A DNA stretch of 64,000 nt from Microbacterium proteolyticum (GCF_029639405.1 NZ_CP121274.1:806001-870000); one strand, 5' to 3'; counted from the stretch's first letter, positions 51,280 through 61,567 are shown. The notes: generated by a model from the letters alone, not told the origin. Program-made: numbers and translations.

Positions 51280-52116
51280 TCACTCCTGGATGAACGCCAG
51301 GATGTCGGGGTTGATCACGTCGGCGTGCGTCGTGAGCATGCCGTGCGGGTAGCCCTCGTAGATCTTGAGGGTCGAGTTCTGCAGCAGCTCGTGCTGCAGG
51401 AGCGCGGCGGCCTTGTACGGCACGACCTGGTCATCGTCGCCCTGGAGCACGAGCACCGGGACCGTGATGGCCTTGAGGTCCTCGGTCTGGTCGGTCTCGG
51501 AGAACGCCTTGATGCCGAGGTAGTGGGCCTGCGCGCTGCCGGTCATCCCCTGGCGCCACCAGTTGTCGATGACGGGCTGCGAGGCGGTGACGCCCTCACG
51601 GTTGAAGCCGTAGAAGGGGCCGGATGCCACGGCCTCGAAGAACTCCGCACGGTTGGCGGCGAGCGCCTCGCGGAACCCGTCGAACACCGACAGCGGGGTG
51701 CCCTCGGGGTTGGTGTCGCTCTGCAGCATGATCGGCGGCACGGCGGCGACGAGCACGGCCTTGGCGACGCGACCCTGCGGCTCGCCGTACTGCGCGACGT
51801 AGCGGGCGACCTGGCCGCCACCGGTCGAGTGACCGATGTGGATGGCGTTGTGCAGGTCGAGGTGCTCGACGACGGCGCTGACGTCGCTGGCGTAGTGGTC
51901 CATGTCGTGGCCGGTGCCGATCTGCGACGAGCGGCCGTGACCGCGGCGGTCGCTGGCGATGACGCGGTAGCCCTTGTCGAGGAAGTACAGCAGCTGGGCG
52001 TCCCAGTCGTCGGACGACAGCGGCCATCCGTGGTGGAAGACGAGGGGCTGGGCGTCGGTGCTGCCCCAGTCCTTGTAGAAGATCTCGGCACCGTCGGTCG
52101 TGGTCACAAATGGCAT
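51280..52116 (-). CDS. Alpha/beta hydrolase (non-heme haloperoxidase/arylesterase type)
   Basis: 278 residues. The ATG at 52116 is chosen by GGAGG five bases upstream. Oxyanion-hole motif HHGWPLSSDDW, nucleophile elbow GHSTGGGQVARY, acid in LQGDDDQVVPY, and catalytic His in YPHGMLTTH form a complete triad. The GHSTGG variant and the C-terminal PHG block are typical of bacterial non-heme chloroperoxidase-like esterases. The natural substrate is probably an ester or lactone. Confidence 0.93.
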   Translation of the reverse strand: MPFVTTTDGAEIFYKDWGSTDAQPLVFHHGWPLSSDDWDAQLLYFLDKGYRVIASDRRGHGRSSQIGTGHDMDHYASDVSAVVEHLDLHNAIHIGHSTGGGQVARYVAQYGEPQGRVAKAVLVAAVPPIMLQSDTNPEGTPLSVFDGFREALAANRAEFFEAVASGPFYGFNREGVTASQPVIDNWWRQGMTGSAQAHYLGIKAFSETDQTEDLKAITVPVLVLQGDDDQVVPYKAAALLQHELLQNSTLKIYEGYPHGMLTTHADVINPDILAFIQE

Positions 52117-52308
52117 GTCAGCCTCCGCTCGGATGTTCGACGAGCGCCCTCCGGGGGTGTGTTCCGGGGCGTCGCCGGTGAACACGCCTCACTGTAGGAG
52201 GGGGTGGGGGAACCGGCATCCGACAATCGTCCGAGAAACGTCCGACCGGCGGCGAGGTGCGGGTCACGCGTCGCCGCGCACCCTCAGCGCGTCCCGGCGC
52301 GTCGGCCG

Positions 52309-52752
52309 TCAGTCCTCGTCGTCGAGCAACCCGCCCGGGCGCCAGAGCACCACGTCGGTCGCCCGCCGCACGCGCGCCCCGTGGCGCAGCGTCACCACCG
52401 AACCCGTGGCCCCCGCGGCGAAGACCCGCGCGCCCGGACGCGATTGGCGCTCGGCCATCAGCTGACGCTCCAGGTCGGTGACGCGCCGCGCGAGTTCGTG
52501 CACCCGCTCCTCGAGCGCCAGGAGACGCGCGATCGCGGGGAGACTCATCCCCTCGCTCGACAGGCGCGCGACCTCGCGCAACTGCTGCACGTGACGGCTG
52601 GAGTACCGCCGCGATCCACCCTGCGTGCGGGCGGGCACGACCAGGCCGAGCCGGTCGTACTGCCGCAGCGTCTGCGGGTGCATGTTCGACAGCTCGGCGG
52701 CCACGGCGATCGCGAAGATCGGCGCATCCTCATCGAGTTCCTTGTCGGACAC
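52309..52752 (-). CDS. hspR: HspR, MerR-family heat-shock repressor
   Basis: 147 residues from GTG at 52752, with GAGAGGAGAGG just upstream. The longer frame is rejected because it runs through a hairpin. The MerR-type helix-turn-helix is FAIAVAAELSNMHPQTLRQYDRLGLVVPARTQGGSRRYSSRHV, almost identical in layout to Streptomyces and mycobacterial HspR. A coiled coil follows (EERVHELARRVTDLERQLMAERQ). HspR represses its own operon with DnaK as co-repressor. The HAIR sites at dnaK and clpB are its expected targets. Confidence 0.93.
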   Translation of the reverse strand: MSDKELDEDAPIFAIAVAAELSNMHPQTLRQYDRLGLVVPARTQGGSRRYSSRHVQQLREVARLSSEGMSLPAIARLLALEERVHELARRVTDLERQLMAERQSRPGARVFAAGATGSVVTLRHGARVRRATDVVLWRPGGLLDDED

Positions 52753-52776
52753 GGCCTCTCCTCTCTCGTGGATCGC

Positions 52777-52815
52777 GTGCTCCTGGCATCCGATTGTGGC
52801 GGATGCCAGGAGCAC
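52777..52815 (-). terminator. Perfect hairpin between dnaJ and hspR
   Basis: GTGCTCCTGGCATCCG and its exact complement form a 16-bp stem with a 7-base loop (52793-52799). It lies five bases after the dnaJ stop and 25 before the hspR start, within the operon. Without a T run it may be a partial terminator or an RNase-protection stem that lowers hspR relative to dnaKJ. Confidence 0.65.
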
Positions 52816-52819
52816 GGCG

Positions 52820-53812
52820 TCACTGACGCGCCTTGGCCATCAGGTCGGCGCGGGGATTCTCTTTCGGTTCGAGCGCGTGGAAGCGCTCGAGGGCCTCGCG
52901 GGCTTCGTCGCTGAGGTGCTGCGGAACGGCCACCTGGACTTCGGCGAGCAGGTCGCCGGTGCCCTTGGACGAATGGATGCCGCGCCCCTTGACGCGCAAG
53001 ACGCGTCCGGAGGGGGTGCCCGGTGCGACACGCAGCCGCACGGGCTCTCCCCCGAGGGTGGGCACCTCGATCGTGGCGCCGAGGGCCGCCTCGGTGAAGG
53101 TCACGGGGACCGTCAGCCGCAGGTTGAGCCCCTCGCGCGAGAACACCGGGTGGGGTCGGACCGCGACCGTCACGACGATGTCGCCGTTCTCGCCGCCGTC
53201 CGGAGACGGACGGCCGCGACCGCGCAGTCGGATCTTCTGGCCGTCGGCGACCCCCGCGGGGATCTTCACCTTGAACGGGACACCGTCCTCGCCCTGCAGG
53301 GTGATCGTCTCGCCCTTGGCGGCGGTGACGAAGTCGAGCGTCGTCCGGGCGGTGACGTCGGCTCCGCGCTGCGGTCCACCGAAGCCGCGGTAGCCGCCCG
53401 TGGTCTGACCGAACCGGCCGGAGCCGAAGCCGCCGCCCTGCTGGTCGAACATCGAGAAGAAGTCCTCGAAGCCACCGCCGGGAGCGGACGCGCTTCCGCG
53501 CTGCTGACCGAACCGGCTGAAGACGTCGTCGAAACCGCCGCCCCCGCCGGCCCCGGGTGCCGAGAAGCGCGCCCCCGAGCCCATGGCCCGGATCTGGTCG
53601 TACTCCTCGCGCTGCTCGGGGTCGTTGAGCACCGCGTAGGCCTCGCTGATCTCCTTGAACTTCGCCTCGGCCTTGGCATCACCCGGGTTCGAGTCGGGGT
53701 GGTACTGGCGCGCGAGCTTGCGGTACGTCTTCTTCAGATCGGCAGCGCTCACGCCCTTGTCGACACCGAGGACCTTGTAGAAGTCCTTGTCGAACCAGTC
53801 CTGACTCGCCAT
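52820..53812 (-). CDS. dnaJ: DnaJ co-chaperone, class II (no zinc finger)
   Basis: 330 residues. The J domain is at 10-75 with HPD (QYHPDSNPGDAKAEAKFKEI), then a Gly/Phe-rich linker to ~145. Two beta-barrel substrate domains follow directly. The four CXXCXGXG zinc motifs of DnaJ are absent, so this is the CbpA/DnaJ2-like form. It stimulates the DnaK ATPase. AGGAGG four bases before the ATG overlaps the grpE stop codon. Confidence 0.93.
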   Translation of the reverse strand: MASQDWFDKDFYKVLGVDKGVSAADLKKTYRKLARQYHPDSNPGDAKAEAKFKEISEAYAVLNDPEQREEYDQIRAMGSGARFSAPGAGGGGGFDDVFSRFGQQRGSASAPGGGFEDFFSMFDQQGGGFGSGRFGQTTGGYRGFGGPQRGADVTARTTLDFVTAAKGETITLQGEDGVPFKVKIPAGVADGQKIRLRGRGRPSPDGGENGDIVVTVAVRPHPVFSREGLNLRLTVPVTFTEAALGATIEVPTLGGEPVRLRVAPGTPSGRVLRVKGRGIHSSKGTGDLLAEVQVAVPQHLSDEAREALERFHALEPKENPRADLMAKARQ

Positions 53813-53820
53813 GTGTCCTC

Positions 53821-54429
53821 CTACTCGACCGGCACGGCGACGACGACCTTGGCCGGTCGCAGCTCGACGGAGCCGAGGCGGTACCCCACCTCGACGACCT
53901 CGAGCACCGTGGCCTGGGTCACGCCCGGGGTGGGCGCTTGGAAGATCGCCTCGTGCTGCTGCGGGTCGAAGGGCTCGCCGGCGGTGCCGTACGAGACCAC
54001 GCCGAGTCGCTCGGCCACGGCCCGCACCTTGTCGCCGATCGCCGCGAAGGGCGTGCCCTCGACGAGGTCGCCGTGCTTCTCGGCGCGGTCGAGGTCGTCC
54101 ATGACGGGCAGGAGGCCCTTCACGGCCTCGCCCTTCGCGCGTTCGATCTCGCGCTCGCGCTGCTCCTCGGTGCGCCGACGGTAGTTGGCGTACTCGGCCT
54201 GCAGGCGCTTGAGGTCGATCAGGAGCGAGGCCTCCTTGTCGGAGGACGCCCCCTCTGCGGCGGCCTCGGGGGTCTGCTCGGCGCCGAGGATGTCCTCGAT
54301 CGTGAGGCCCTCGGCATCCGGGGTCTGCTCGCCCGACGGCGCGGGGCCGGAGGTGTTCTCCTCCGGCCCCGTCGTCTCGTCAGGACCGGCGCCCGAGCCC
54401 TGGGGCTGTTCGTCGTCCTTGTGTGCCAT
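53821..54429 (-). CDS. grpE: GrpE nucleotide exchange factor
   Basis: 202 residues. An acidic, low-complexity N-terminus (about 1-75, rich in Glu, Pro, Gly, Ser) precedes the long dimerisation helix (LLIDLKRLQAEYANYRRRTEEQREREIERAKGEAVKGLLPVMDDLDRA). A beta-wing ends the protein (EAIFQAPTPGVTQATVLEVVEVGYRLGSVELRPAKVVV). It releases ADP from DnaK. It starts 12 bases after the dnaK stop without a good ribosome binding site, so translation is probably coupled. Confidence 0.95.
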   Translation of the reverse strand: MAHKDDEQPQGSGAGPDETTGPEENTSGPAPSGEQTPDAEGLTIEDILGAEQTPEAAAEGASSDKEASLLIDLKRLQAEYANYRRRTEEQREREIERAKGEAVKGLLPVMDDLDRAEKHGDLVEGTPFAAIGDKVRAVAERLGVVSYGTAGEPFDPQQHEAIFQAPTPGVTQATVLEVVEVGYRLGSVELRPAKVVVAVPVE

Positions 54430-54441
54430 CAGTTCTGTCGC

Positions 54442-56451
<2,010 letters not shown>

Positions 56452-56496
56452 TTTTCCAGTGGCGGGTCGGGTCGTCTGGAGCCGGCATCCACGGGT

Positions 56497-56560
56497 TTGG
56501 GGCGCGTTTGTGCGGTTGGGGCGCGAAAAACCACGCCCCGAACGCACAAACGCGCCCCAA
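56497..56560. repeat. Intergenic repeat family B, copy 3
   Basis: 64 bp with the best outer arms of the family: TTGGGGCGCGTTTGTGCG pairs perfectly over 18 bp with its complement at 56543-56560. The inner pair GGGGCGCG / CACGCCCC matches in 7 of 8. It lies in the gap between the dnaK promoter and the DEAD-box gene. Confidence 0.8.
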
Positions 56561-56575
56561 AGCGGCCGCGAACCA

Positions 56576-56612
56576 CGACGCCCCCGCGACCGGGCAGGTC
56601 GCGAGGGCGTCG
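56576..56612 (-). terminator. Terminator of the DEAD-box helicase gene
   Basis: CGACGCCCCCGCGACC and GGTCGCGAGGGCGTCG, a 16-bp stem with one mismatch and a 5-base loop, 19 bases after the stop. Confidence 0.65.
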
Positions 56613-56631
56613 AAGGAGGGATGCCGCGGGC

Positions 56632-58383
56632 TCAGTCGCGATCGTACGAGCGGCGCTGCGGACGCTCGGTGCGCTTCGCGGACCGGCCGCCCTGATCCAG
56701 GCGCAGGTCGATGAGGACGCCCGAGATGCGGGTGTCGGTCAGCCGGTTGAGGGTGTCGCGCGGGAGGTCGGCCGGAAGCTCCACGAGCGAGAAGTCCTGG
56801 CGGATCTGGATGGCGCCAAAGTCGTTGCGGCGGAGGCCGCCCTCGTTCGCGAGCGCCCCGACGATCTGGCGCGGCTCGACCCGCTGTCGGCGCCCGACGG
56901 CGATCCGGTACGTGGCGAACCGGCCGTCGCTGTCGCGGCGTTCGCGGCGCTCCGCGCCCTCGCGGGGCGCACGGTCGCGGTCGCGGTCGCGATCCCGGTC
57001 GAAGCGCGGCTGCGACAGCGCTTCTTCCTCCAGCAGGAGGGGCGTGTCGCCCTGCGCGACCACGGCGAGCGCCGCGGCCACGTCGGCCTCAGGCACGTCG
57101 TGGTGCGCGACGTAGTGGGCGACCACGTCGCGGAAAGTCGCGATCGCAGCGGTGTCCTCGAGCGCGGTGGTGATCGCGTCGTCGAAGCGGGTGAGGCGCG
57201 TGGCGTTGACGTCATCGACGCTCGGCAGCGACATCTCCGTCAGCGGCTGGCGGGTGGCCTTCTCGATCGCGGTGAGCATGCGACGCTCGCGCGGGGTCAC
57301 GAAGCTGATGGCATCCCCGGTTCGTCCGGCGCGTCCCGTGCGGCCGATCCGGTGCACGTACGACTCGGTGTCGATCGGGAGGTCGTAGTTGACGACGTGA
57401 CTGATGCGCTCGACGTCGAGACCGCGCGCTGCGACGTCGGTCGCGACGAGGATGTCGAGCTTGCCCGACTTCAGCTGGTTGACCGTGCGCTCGCGCTGCA
57501 CCTGCGCGACGTCGCCGTTGATGGCGGCGGCGGTGTAGCCGCGGGCGCGCAGCTTCTCGGCGACCGTCTCGGTCTCGTTCTTCGTGCGGGTGAAGACGAT
57601 CATGCCCTCGAAGTTCTCGACCTCGAGGATGCGGGTGAGCGCATCGATCTTCTGCTGGTACGACACGACGAGGTACCGCTGGGTGATGTTCGCCGAGGTC
57701 GTGGTCTTGGTCTTGACCGTGATCTCTTCGGGGTCGTTGAGGTACTGCGCCGAGATGCGGCGGATCTGCGCCGGCATCGTCGCCGAGAAGAGCGCGACCT
57801 GCTTGGTGGACGGCGTGTCGGCGAGGATCGTCTCGACATCCTCCGCGAAGCCCATCTTCAGCATCTCGTCGGCCTCGTCGAGCACGAGGTACTTCAGCTC
57901 GCTGAGGTCGAGGGTGCCCTTGTCGAGGTGGTCCATGATGCGACCGGGCGTGCCCACGACGATGTCGACGCCGCGGCGGAGGGCCGACAGCTGCTGCCCG
58001 TAGCCCTGGCCGCCGTAGACGGGGAGCACCGAGACGCCCTTGATGTGCGCGGCGTACTTCTCGAACGCCTCGCACACCTGCAGCGCGAGCTCGCGGGTCG
58101 GGGCGAGCACGAGGGCCTGCGGGTTCTTGTGCCCGGTCTCCATCTGCGACAGCACCGGGAGGGCGAACGCGGCGGTCTTGCCGGTACCGGTCTGGGCGAG
58201 GCCGACGACGTCGCGGCCCTGCAGGAGGACGGGGATCGTGGCGGCCTGGATGGCCGACGGGGTCTCGTAGCCGACGTCCTTGAGGGCCTTGAGCACGGCG
58301 GCATCCAGTCCCAGGTCGGCGAAGGTGAGCTGCTCGGGGGCGGTGTCCGCCTCTTCGGAGGGGACGGGGTTTTCGGATGCCAT
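56632..58383 (-). CDS. DEAD-box RNA helicase (DeaD/CsdA-like)
   Basis: 583 residues. Core motifs in order: Q motif FADLGL..GYETPSAIQ, motif I AQTGTGKT, Ia PTRELALQV, Ib TPGRIMDH, II DEAD (LVLDEADEML), III SAT, V ATDVAARGLD, VI HRIGRTGRAGRTG. A DbpA-like RNA-binding domain ends the protein (FATYRIAVGRRQRVEPRQIVGALANEGGLRRNDFGAIQI). An Arg/Asp low-complexity linker (RDRDRDRDR) precedes it. It probably remodels ribosomal or messenger RNA, as CsdA does in the cold. TACCGT lies six bases before the ATG, which supports this start over one seven codons upstream. Confidence 0.95.
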   Translation of the reverse strand: MASENPVPSEEADTAPEQLTFADLGLDAAVLKALKDVGYETPSAIQAATIPVLLQGRDVVGLAQTGTGKTAAFALPVLSQMETGHKNPQALVLAPTRELALQVCEAFEKYAAHIKGVSVLPVYGGQGYGQQLSALRRGVDIVVGTPGRIMDHLDKGTLDLSELKYLVLDEADEMLKMGFAEDVETILADTPSTKQVALFSATMPAQIRRISAQYLNDPEEITVKTKTTTSANITQRYLVVSYQQKIDALTRILEVENFEGMIVFTRTKNETETVAEKLRARGYTAAAINGDVAQVQRERTVNQLKSGKLDILVATDVAARGLDVERISHVVNYDLPIDTESYVHRIGRTGRAGRTGDAISFVTPRERRMLTAIEKATRQPLTEMSLPSVDDVNATRLTRFDDAITTALEDTAAIATFRDVVAHYVAHHDVPEADVAAALAVVAQGDTPLLLEEEALSQPRFDRDRDRDRDRAPREGAERRERRDSDGRFATYRIAVGRRQRVEPRQIVGALANEGGLRRNDFGAIQIRQDFSLVELPADLPRDTLNRLTDTRISGVLIDLRLDQGGRSAKRTERPQRRSYDRD

Positions 58384-58389
58384 GACTCC

Positions 58390-58395
58390 ACGGTA
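58390..58395 (-). promoter_or_regulatory. -10 box of the DEAD-box helicase gene, leaderless
   Basis: TACCGT on the minus strand, then GGAGTC, then ATG at 58383. Confidence 0.55.
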
Positions 58396-58508
58396 GTGCG
58401 CCACCCCGGGAAACCCCCGTTCGAGGCCGCACGAGGGTCTACCCTGAGCCCACGCGCCGCCGACGGCGCGTCCGCGCCGAACGTCTCCGCGCGTTCACCG
58501 AAGGGTCC

Positions 58509-58514
58509 TAGCGT
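58509..58514 (+). promoter_or_regulatory. -10 box of the MFS gene, leaderless
   Basis: TAGCGT, then seven bases, then ATG at 58522. A GTG at 58513 overlaps the hexamer and is therefore an unlikely start. Confidence 0.55.
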
Positions 58515-58521
58515 GAGCGAC

Positions 58522-59904
58522 ATGTCCACTCCCGGCGCCGCCCCCGCGGCATCCCTCCCCTCCACCGACGGCAAGCGCCCCGTCCTGGCCTGGGCGCTGT
58601 GGGACTGGGGTTCGGCGGCGTTCAACGCGGTCGTCACGACCTTCGTCTTCAGCACCTACCTGTCGAGCTCGCTGTTCGTGGACCCCGCGATCGTCGCGGC
58701 CGCCGGCGACGACGACCGAAACCCCGCGCTGGTGAAGGCGCTGGCCGAGAACGCGAGCCTCGTCGGCACCGCGCTGATGATCGCGGGCATCGCGGTCGCG
58801 CTCCTCGCCCCGGTGCTCGGTCAGCGCAGCGACGGCTCGGGCCGGCGGAAGCTCTGGCTGGCCGTCAACACCGGCGTCATCGTGCTGGCGATGGCGGCGA
58901 TGGTGTTCGTCCAGGGCACGCCGCAGTACCTCATCCTCGGGGCGACGCTGCTGGCGGTCGGCAACGTCTTCTTCGAATTCGCGAGCGTCAACTACTACGC
59001 GATGCTGTCGCAGGTCTCCACGCGCGAGAACATCGGCCGCGTCTCGGGCTTCGGCTGGGGCATGGGTTACGTCGGTGGGATCGTGCTCCTCCTCCTGCTG
59101 CTGATCCTGTTCATCCAGGGGTTCGGGAACCCGGATGCCGCGGGCCTGCTCGCCGTGCCGAAGGACGGCGGCCTCAACGTGCGGCTGGCGGTGCTGGCAT
59201 CCGCGGTGTGGTTCGCGGTGTTCGCGATCCCGGTGCTCGTGCGCGTGCCCGAGATCCCGGCGCAGAACCGGAAGGTGCGGGTGGGCTTCTTCCCGTCGTA
59301 CGTGCTGCTGTGGGGGACGCTGCGCTCGCTCTGGCGCGACAGTCGTCCGGTGCTGCTGTTCCTCATCGCCAGCGCGATCTTCCGCGACGGCCTCACCGGC
59401 GTGTTCACCTTCGGGGCGATCATCGCGGCGCAGGTGTTCGGGTTCTCGTCGACCGAGGTGCTGTATTTCGCCGTCGCCGCGAACGTGGTCGCCGGCATCA
59501 GCACGATGTTCGCCGGACGCCTCGACGACCGCTTCGGCCCGAAACGCGTCATCGTCATCTCCCTCGCGGGACTCATCGTGCTCGGCACCGTGATCCTGTT
59601 CATCGGCACGTCGCAGACGGCGTTCTGGATCGCGGGCCTCGGGCTCGGCCTCTTCGTCGGACCCGTCCAGTCGGCGAGCCGCACCTACCTCTCACGGGCG
59701 ACGCCGGAGGGTCGCGAGGGGGAGATCTTCGGCCTCTACGCCACGACCGGTCGCGCGGTGTCGTTCCTCGCGCCGGGGCTGTTCGCGCTGTTCGTCGGGC
59801 TCACCGGCGACACCCGCCTCGGCATCCTGGGGATCGTGCTGATCCTCGCCGTGGGCCTGGCGCTGATGATCCCCGTGCAGAACCGCGGCGCCGAGATCCG
59901 CTGA
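58522..59904 (+). CDS. MFS transporter, Atg22/UMF1-like
   Basis: 460 residues with twelve membrane helices. The opening PVLAWALWDWGSAAFNAVVTTFVFSTYL is characteristic of the Atg22-type branch of the major facilitator superfamily. LGQRSDGSGRRKLWL is the loop 2-3 motif, and GRVSGFGWGMGYVGGIVLLLL lies in helix 5. Fungal Atg22 exports amino acids from the vacuole; bacterial members are uncharacterised permeases. The very long frame upstream is a shadow of the helicase. Confidence 0.88.
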   Translation: MSTPGAAPAASLPSTDGKRPVLAWALWDWGSAAFNAVVTTFVFSTYLSSSLFVDPAIVAAAGDDDRNPALVKALAENASLVGTALMIAGIAVALLAPVLGQRSDGSGRRKLWLAVNTGVIVLAMAAMVFVQGTPQYLILGATLLAVGNVFFEFASVNYYAMLSQVSTRENIGRVSGFGWGMGYVGGIVLLLLLLILFIQGFGNPDAAGLLAVPKDGGLNVRLAVLASAVWFAVFAIPVLVRVPEIPAQNRKVRVGFFPSYVLLWGTLRSLWRDSRPVLLFLIASAIFRDGLTGVFTFGAIIAAQVFGFSSTEVLYFAVAANVVAGISTMFAGRLDDRFGPKRVIVISLAGLIVLGTVILFIGTSQTAFWIAGLGLGLFVGPVQSASRTYLSRATPEGREGEIFGLYATTGRAVSFLAPGLFALFVGLTGDTRLGILGIVLILAVGLALMIPVQNRGAEIR

Positions 59905-59926
59905 CACGCGGCCTGCGGGCGGCCTG

Positions 59927-59950
59927 GGCTTCGGCTTCGGCTTCGGCTTC
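59927..59950. repeat. GGCTTC hexanucleotide repeat
   Basis: Four perfect units, the complement of the GAAGCC repeat at 34120-34161, ending 11 bases before repeat element A2. Confidence 0.8.
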
Positions 59951-59961
59951 GGCGTCACGAG

Positions 59962-60028
59962 AACAGGCCATGCGCCGAGAACAGGGCGATTCCGTCGAGA
60001 TCGGCCTGTTCCGGCGGCATCCCCTGTT
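59962..60028. repeat. Intergenic repeat family A, copy 2
   Basis: 67 bp between the convergent MFS and MarR genes. The cores AACAGG, AACAGG, CCTGTT, CCTGTT have nearly the same spacing as in copy 1 (15882-15948). Shared blocks include AACAGGGCGAT and CGGCCTGTT. Confidence 0.8.
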
Positions 60029-60051
60029 CCGGTGTCTGGGATGCCGCGGGC

Positions 60052-60567
60052 TCAGTCCTGCGGCCAGGCGTCGGCGAACTTCGCCAGCAGGCGGGCGAAG
60101 TCGGCGCGCTCGGCGTCGGTGAAGGACTCGAGCGCGGAGCGCACGGCATCCCGCCGCCTGCCCCGGAGGCTCGAGACGAGGCGCTCGCCCTCGGCGGTGA
60201 GCCGCACGCGCGTGCGGCGGGCGTCGTCGGGGTCGGGCTCGCGCTCGACGAGCCGCATCTGCACGCCCTGCTGCACGAGGCGTGACGCGCGGGGCTGATC
60301 GACGCCGACCGCGTCGGCGATCTCGCTGACCGACAACGGACCGGATGCCGAGACGAGGGCGTCGAGCATTCGCAGGCGTGCGACGCCGGCGAACCGCCCC
60401 TGGCCGGGGTCGGCCCACGGCGGGCCGCCGTGGAACGGGTGCGGACCGTGACCTCGGTGTTCGTGGGCGTGGGGGCCGCCGAAGCCTCCGGCGAACGGGG
60501 GGCGCGGCCGCCGACCGCGGAGTTTGGCGAGGGCAGCGGCGATCTCGTCGGCGGGGTCGGCGGTCAT
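60052..60567 (-). CDS. MarR-family regulator with His-rich N-terminal segment
   Basis: 171 residues. The winged helix lies at about 60-150 (VARLRMLDALVSASGPLSVSEIADAVGVDQPRASRLVQQGVQMRLVEREPDPDDARRTRVRLTAEGERLV). Residues 32-51 contain repeated His (PHAHEHRGHGPHPFHGGPPW) and could bind a metal ion. A final helical bundle ends in FADAWPQD. It is divergent from another His-rich winged-helix gene. Three copies of a TTACATGTC-type site lie between them. The inducer is unknown. Confidence 0.88.
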   Translation of the reverse strand: MTADPADEIAAALAKLRGRRPRPPFAGGFGGPHAHEHRGHGPHPFHGGPPWADPGQGRFAGVARLRMLDALVSASGPLSVSEIADAVGVDQPRASRLVQQGVQMRLVEREPDPDDARRTRVRLTAEGERLVSSLRGRRRDAVRSALESFTDAERADFARLLAKFADAWPQD

Positions 60568-60577
60568 GGGCTCGATT

Positions 60578-60643
60578 TTACATGTCGCTTGACAAGCATC
60601 CGGAATACATGTCACAGTACATCCGTTGTCACATGACATGTAA
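60578..60643. promoter_or_regulatory. Divergent promoter region with three related 18-bp sites
   Basis: Site 1 (60578-60595) reads TTACATGTC-GCT-TGACAA. Site 3 (60626-60643) is the same sequence in the opposite orientation with centre ATG. Site 2 (60605-60622) starts ATACATGTC and ends GTACAT, a weaker match. Site 1 holds a -35-like TTGACA (60589-60594) for the rightward gene. Site 2 covers the minus-strand -10 candidate TACTGT (60619-60614). Most likely these are the autoregulatory operator of the MarR-type pair. Confidence 0.65.
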
Positions 60644-60678
60644 CCGGCGAATCTCCCGCCACACGAAAGGACCACCCC

Positions 60679-61461
60679 ATGAACACCTCCACACCTCTGG
60701 ACCCCCGCAGCCTCGCCCACCGCCTCACCACGGTCGGGCACGCGCTGCACCACCGCCTGTTCGCGCAACTGCGCGACAGCGACCTGCACCCCAAGACCGT
60801 GCTCGTGCTGCGCGCGATCGACGGCCGCATCGACGCTCCCTGGATCGCCGAGCGCCTCGCCCGCGGCGGCAAGCGCGTCACCGCCCTCGCCGAGCGGGGA
60901 TGGATCGAGCGCACCGACGACGGCTGGTCGCTGACCACCGAGGGTCGCGAGATCCTCGACCGTCTGGATGCCGACCGCTCGGCGCTCCTCGCCGACGTCC
61001 CCGCCGAAGAGCTCGAACGTCTCGTCGCCGCCCTCGACACGGTGTCGGCGGCGCTCGGCCTCGACGACTCGGATGCGGCGCCGTTCGGCCCTCGCGGACG
61101 CGGCGGCCGCGGCCCCGGCATGCGCGGCTTCGGCCCGTTCGGGCGCGGCTTCGGCCCGGGCTTCGGCCCCGGCTTCGGCCCCGGCTTCGGCCCCGGCGCG
61201 CGTGGCTCCCGCCCCGACGCGGACGGCTTCGGCCCCCGCGAACGCGGCACCGACGAACACGACCGCCCCCACCACGGACGCGGATGCGACCCCCGCCACG
61301 GCGGGCACGCGCACCACGGACGGCACGGGCACGACGACCGGGACCACCGGGCGGCGCAGCGCGCCTACGAGCGCGGCTTCGACGCCGGGTTAAGCCGCGG
61401 CCGCGAAGGTTCGGCATCCGCTGAGTCCGCGGCATCCGGCGAGTCCGCGGCATCCGAGTGA
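60679..61461 (+). CDS. Winged-helix protein with FGPG repeats and His-rich C-terminus
   Basis: 260 residues. A compact MarR-like winged helix covers 10-90 (LDPRSLAHRLTTVGHALHHRLFAQL, then DAPWIAERLARGGKRVTALAERGWIERTDDGWSLTTEGREIL). A short helix is followed by a Gly/Phe/Pro repeat (four GFGP units near 145-170). A His/Asp/Arg-rich tail (DEHDRPHHGRGCDPRHGGHAHHGRHGHDD) follows, then AYERGFDAGLSRGRE. The tail suggests metal or nucleic-acid binding. AAAGGACC precedes the ATG. The last codons lie in an 18-bp tandem repeat. Confidence 0.8.
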   Translation: MNTSTPLDPRSLAHRLTTVGHALHHRLFAQLRDSDLHPKTVLVLRAIDGRIDAPWIAERLARGGKRVTALAERGWIERTDDGWSLTTEGREILDRLDADRSALLADVPAEELERLVAALDTVSAALGLDDSDAAPFGPRGRGGRGPGMRGFGPFGRGFGPGFGPGFGPGFGPGARGSRPDADGFGPRERGTDEHDRPHHGRGCDPRHGGHAHHGRHGHDDRDHRAAQRAYERGFDAGLSRGREGSASAESAASGESAASE

Positions 61462-61500
61462 ACCGGTGGCATCCGGTGAGTCCGCGGCATCCGAGTGACC
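61413..61500. repeat. 18-bp tandem repeat across a stop codon
   Basis: Five units starting GGCATCCG, mostly followed by GAGTCCGC. The first three encode the SAES AASGES AASE tail of the gene at 60679, whose stop is in unit 3. Two more lie downstream. Confidence 0.75.
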
Positions 61501-61504
61501 ACCG

Positions 61505-61567
61505 ATAAACGCCCTCCGCGACGAGAAACGCGTGGACATCGCGTTTCTACGCGGGAATCGCGTTTAT
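61505..61567. repeat. Intergenic repeat family C, copy 2
   Basis: 63 bp, the same length as copy 1. Outer GATAAACGC / GCGTTTATC (one base beyond each end). Inner AGAAACGCG / CGCGTTTCT is perfect. It lies between the convergent winged-helix gene and dcd. Confidence 0.8.
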
